A DNA stretch of 8,544 bases from an uncultured Prosthecobacter sp. (lineage in GTDB: Bacteria; Verrucomicrobiota; Verrucomicrobiia; Verrucomicrobiales; Verrucomicrobiaceae), in assembly GCA_937941745.1 (NCBI GenBank), contig CALDGV010000724.1:1-8544 (forward strand), in the 5' to 3' direction. A program made the translations under genes and the position numbers. Numbering within the stretch: the first letter of the stretch is position 1; every line of letters begins with the position of its first letter. The notes beneath the pieces were generated by a model. That model was not told the origin of the DNA. It searched no databases and was given only the letters and a program-made list of their open reading frames with translations. This document shows positions 6,926 through 8,544 of the stretch, piece by piece.

Positions 6926-7489
6926 TCAGGCTCGTCTTCTGAGCCAGACAATCCGCGTCGAGCCGTAATCGCGCTCACGGACGCGCTCCCATCGGTCGTC
7001 AAACATGGCGCTGTTGCGCGTCGTGAGGCTTTCCAGGATCACGCTGCCGCCAGGTGAGACGATCTGATGAAGGGTCTCCTCTGCGGCGAGCTTTGCGCAG
7101 AGGTCCACATCTCCTGGTTTGTGGGCATAAGGCGGGTCGGCAAAGACCAGGTCGAAGCTTTCCTTCATCGTGGCAAGCTGTGAGACGACCTTGAACACAT
7201 CGCCCTGACGAATGCCGGCACCTTCCAGCCGAGTCTTGGCGATGTTTTTCTTCATCACTTCGCAGGCGCCCCGGTCCTGGTCCACCAGCAGGGCGCTGGC
7301 CGCACCGCGACTGAGACATTCCAGCCCGAGCGCGCCAGAACCTGCAAACAGATCGAGCACCCGCGCCTCGATGACCAGCTCTCCAAGCATGTTGAACACG
7401 GCCTGCCTCACCCGGTCCTGGGTGGGGCGGGTGACGGACTTGGGAACTTCCAGCGGGATGCCTCCCGCGCTGCCTGAGATGAGTCGCAT
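6926..7489 (-). CDS. rsmD: 16S rRNA (guanine(966)-N(2))-methyltransferase RsmD
   Basis: SAM-dependent methyltransferase of 187 residues, the normal family length, that modifies G966 of 16S rRNA (E. coli numbering) during 30S assembly in the cytoplasm. The sequence shows the RsmD N-terminus (MRLISGSAGG), the conserved RPTQDRVRQAVFNML segment (about 21-35), the SAM-binding VLDLFAGSGALGLE motif (about 44-57) and the catalytic DPPY motif (about 117-120). The ATG at 7489 gives the expected start, although no Shine-Dalgarno sequence precedes it. The gene lies 69 bp downstream of an alpha/beta hydrolase gene and behind that gene's terminator hairpin, which ends 21 nt from the rsmD start; its own promoter is not obvious. 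Its 3' end faces the amidohydrolase gene, 4 bp away. Confidence 0.96.
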   Translation of the reverse strand: MRLISGSAGGIPLEVPKSVTRPTQDRVRQAVFNMLGELVIEARVLDLFAGSGALGLECLSRGAASALLVDQDRGACEVMKKNIAKTRLEGAGIRQGDVFKVVSQLATMKESFDLVFADPPYAHKPGDVDLCAKLAAEETLHQIVSPGGSVILESLTTRNSAMFDDRWERVRERDYGSTRIVWLRRRA

Positions 7490-7500
7490 GCCAAGGTTCT

Positions 7501-7541
7501 AAAACAGAAACGGGGTTCACGCCATCGCGGCATGAACCCCG
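7501..7541 (-). terminator. Intrinsic terminator downstream of the alpha/beta hydrolase gene
   Basis: Arms 7511-7523 and 7529-7541 form a 13-bp GC-rich stem; the single non-Watson-Crick position is a G-U wobble when read on the minus strand. The loop is five bases. The minus strand continues TTTCTGTTTT (7510-7501), a good U-tract. It lies 17 bp past the hydrolase stop codon. Confidence 0.85.
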
Positions 7542-7558
7542 GATGATTCAGGGATGCA

Positions 7559-8362
7559 TCAATGCTTCAGCAGCCACTCCGTGGTGCGCGGATTGAAGTC
7601 GCTCAGGCACTCCCAGTGGAAGGCGTGACCGGCGTTGTCATAGAGGTGAAGGTCGGCGCCAGGGATGGCGGCAGCCACTTCTTCGCTCATCCACTTCGGC
7701 GTGAAGGTGTCGTTCTTGCCGCCGATGACAAGGGTAGGGCATTTCACGTTCTTCAGCTCGCTGATGGTGTTGTGGCTGATGGCGGCGGCGCTCTGCGCCT
7801 CCATGGCGTGAACCGGCTGCGGCGCGGGATTTGTGGCCGCATCTTTGAGCCCCTGCTGCATGTTGTTCCAGCAGTCGTCGTTGTCGAACCAGGGCTTCGT
7901 GAAGATCAGCATCTGCACATAGTGCATGAAGTCCTCGGGACGCATCGTCGCCTTGCACTTCATCAGATGCTGCCACGTGTAGAGTCCAAAGCGGTCCTGT
8001 CGTGCCCAGGTGCACATGAGGATCATGCTTTTCACCTTCTCTGGATGACGCAGGGCGAGCTGCTGGGCGATCACAGAGCCGAGTGAACAGCCGACCACGC
8101 GGGCTTGCTTGATGCCCAGCTGATCCATGAGTCCGGCGTAATCATCCGCCATCATCGCGGTCGTGTAGGGGCCGGCAGGCTTGTCCGTCTGGCCGACTCC
8201 GCGGTTGTCGCCGAGGATGCAGCGAAAGTGCTTTGACCATTCAGCAGCATGAGCCTCCCAGACCGCGCCGGGTGCGGTGACGCCCATGATGCAGACCAGC
8301 GGATCGCCGCTGCCGCGTTCTTCATAATACATCTGGATGCCATTGGTGCTGACGTGGGGCAT
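7559..8362 (-). CDS. Alpha/beta-fold hydrolase
   Basis: Cytoplasmic alpha/beta hydrolase of 267 residues, a typical length, with no signal peptide or membrane segment. The catalytic triad is identifiable: nucleophile S93 in the elbow GCSLGS, acid D218 in GGKNDTFTP, and H246 in DNAGHAFHWE. The oxyanion-hole region (around CIMGVTAPG, 24-32) and the strand-4 segment DNRGVGQTDKP (52-62) are as in the 3-oxoadipate enol-lactonase/haloalkane dehalogenase/esterase superfamily. The substrate cannot be assigned: there are no catabolic neighbours, and the cap domain (about 120-200) is not diagnostic to me. The ATG at 8362 is preceded by CACC with no Shine-Dalgarno sequence. The gene appears monocistronic, with a strong terminator 17 bp after its stop. 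Confidence 0.9.
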   Translation of the reverse strand: MPHVSTNGIQMYYEERGSGDPLVCIMGVTAPGAVWEAHAAEWSKHFRCILGDNRGVGQTDKPAGPYTTAMMADDYAGLMDQLGIKQARVVGCSLGSVIAQQLALRHPEKVKSMILMCTWARQDRFGLYTWQHLMKCKATMRPEDFMHYVQMLIFTKPWFDNDDCWNNMQQGLKDAATNPAPQPVHAMEAQSAAAISHNTISELKNVKCPTLVIGGKNDTFTPKWMSEEVAAAIPGADLHLYDNAGHAFHWECLSDFNPRTTEWLLKH

Positions 8363-8413
8363 GGTGGTGAGGTTTGGAGGGTTGGTTTGTGGGAAAAGAA
8401 ACGTGGAGGATCA

Positions 8414-8442
8414 GTGCTAACGAATGCCGTCGGGCTTGCCAA
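8414..8442 (-). promoter_or_regulatory. Candidate promoter for the alpha/beta hydrolase gene
   Basis: On the minus strand TTGGCA (8442-8437), five of six to TTGACA, is followed after 17 bp by TAGCAC (8419-8414), a poor -10 at three of six. A transcript starting near 8407 would have a leader of about 45 nt. The TAGC-type -10 resembles the one proposed for tig, but two weak sites prove little. Confidence 0.28.
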
Positions 8443-8478
8443 GCGTGAAAAATGCGGCTCGAGGCGGTCTTGGAGAGT

Positions 8479-8544
8479 TCAGTGCGGCCTTTGTGCCAGC
8501 CAAGCCTGGAACATGAGCACGTCCCAGAGGTAGAAGTGCCAGTT
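8479..8544 (-). CDS. C-terminal end of a gene entering from the right edge, possibly asparagine-synthase-like
   Basis: The minus strand is open from the right window edge to a TGA at 8481-8479, giving 21 residues: NWHFYLWDVLMFQ then AWLAQRPH. The aromatic, amphipathic LWxxLMFQxW pattern resembles the last helix of glutamine-dependent asparagine synthases, which end with a similar tryptophan-rich segment, but the stretch is too short to be sure. The gene would lie 116 bp upstream of the alpha/beta hydrolase gene on the same strand. I see no clear terminator between them, so co-transcription is possible. Confidence 0.45.
   Translation of the reverse strand, partial: NWHFYLWDVLMFQAWLAQRPH

Noticed and set aside
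6929..6945. GGCTC-N7-GAGCC stem at the end of rsmD as a bidirectional terminator
   Set aside because: Only five base pairs with no U-run in either direction, and it lies inside the rsmD coding sequence.
8449..8465. GC-rich CTCGAG-centred sequence as a terminator for the gene entering from the right edge
   Set aside because: Only the central CTCGAG is self-complementary; the flanks do not pair, so no real hairpin forms despite the adjacent T5 on the minus strand.

Overview
The window is high-GC bacterial chromosomal DNA, densely coded on both strands. It contains housekeeping genes (an MsbA-like ABC exporter, trigger factor, RsmD) interleaved with secreted hydrolases: a formylglycine-type sulfatase, an L,D-transpeptidase-like protein and an N-formylglutamate-amidohydrolase-fold protein. 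A secreted sulfatase beside standard Gram-negative-type envelope genes, and starts without Shine-Dalgarno sequences, suggest a member of the PVC group, most likely Verrucomicrobiota (Prosthecobacter/Verrucomicrobium-like). This placement is inferred from gene content; no rRNA is present to confirm it.

Layout from left to right. 1-1790 (-) is an ABC exporter whose last few dozen residues lie beyond the left edge. 1909-3267 (-) is trigger factor, with a hairpin over its stop codon and an intrinsic terminator 58 bp further on, ending just before the ABC start. 3268-3458 is a divergent intergenic region with a weak candidate tig promoter. 3459-5000 (+) is a secreted sulfatase. 5001-5234 is AT-richer intergenic DNA with a 75-bp imperfect palindrome (13-bp perfect arms, T7 tract on the minus strand) and candidate promoters. 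5235-5990 and 6013-6921 (+) form a probable two-gene operon of exported proteins. 6926-7489 (-) is rsmD, converging on that operon with 4 bp between stops. 7501-7541 is an intrinsic terminator serving the upstream alpha/beta hydrolase gene (7559-8362, -). 8479-8544 (-) is the last 21 codons of a further gene, possibly asparagine-synthase-like.

Functionally, the sulfatase, transpeptidase-like and amidohydrolase-like proteins all carry signal peptides and would act outside the cytoplasm. The last two plausibly cooperate in peptidoglycan or amide metabolism. Trigger factor, RsmD and the exporter are general cell functions.

I see no CRISPR array, prophage, complete transposon, tRNA or rRNA, and no defence system. 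The non-routine signals are the 75-bp palindrome, two terminators placed 20-21 nt upstream of the next start codon, and a C-rich, SD-less context at all seven visible starts.
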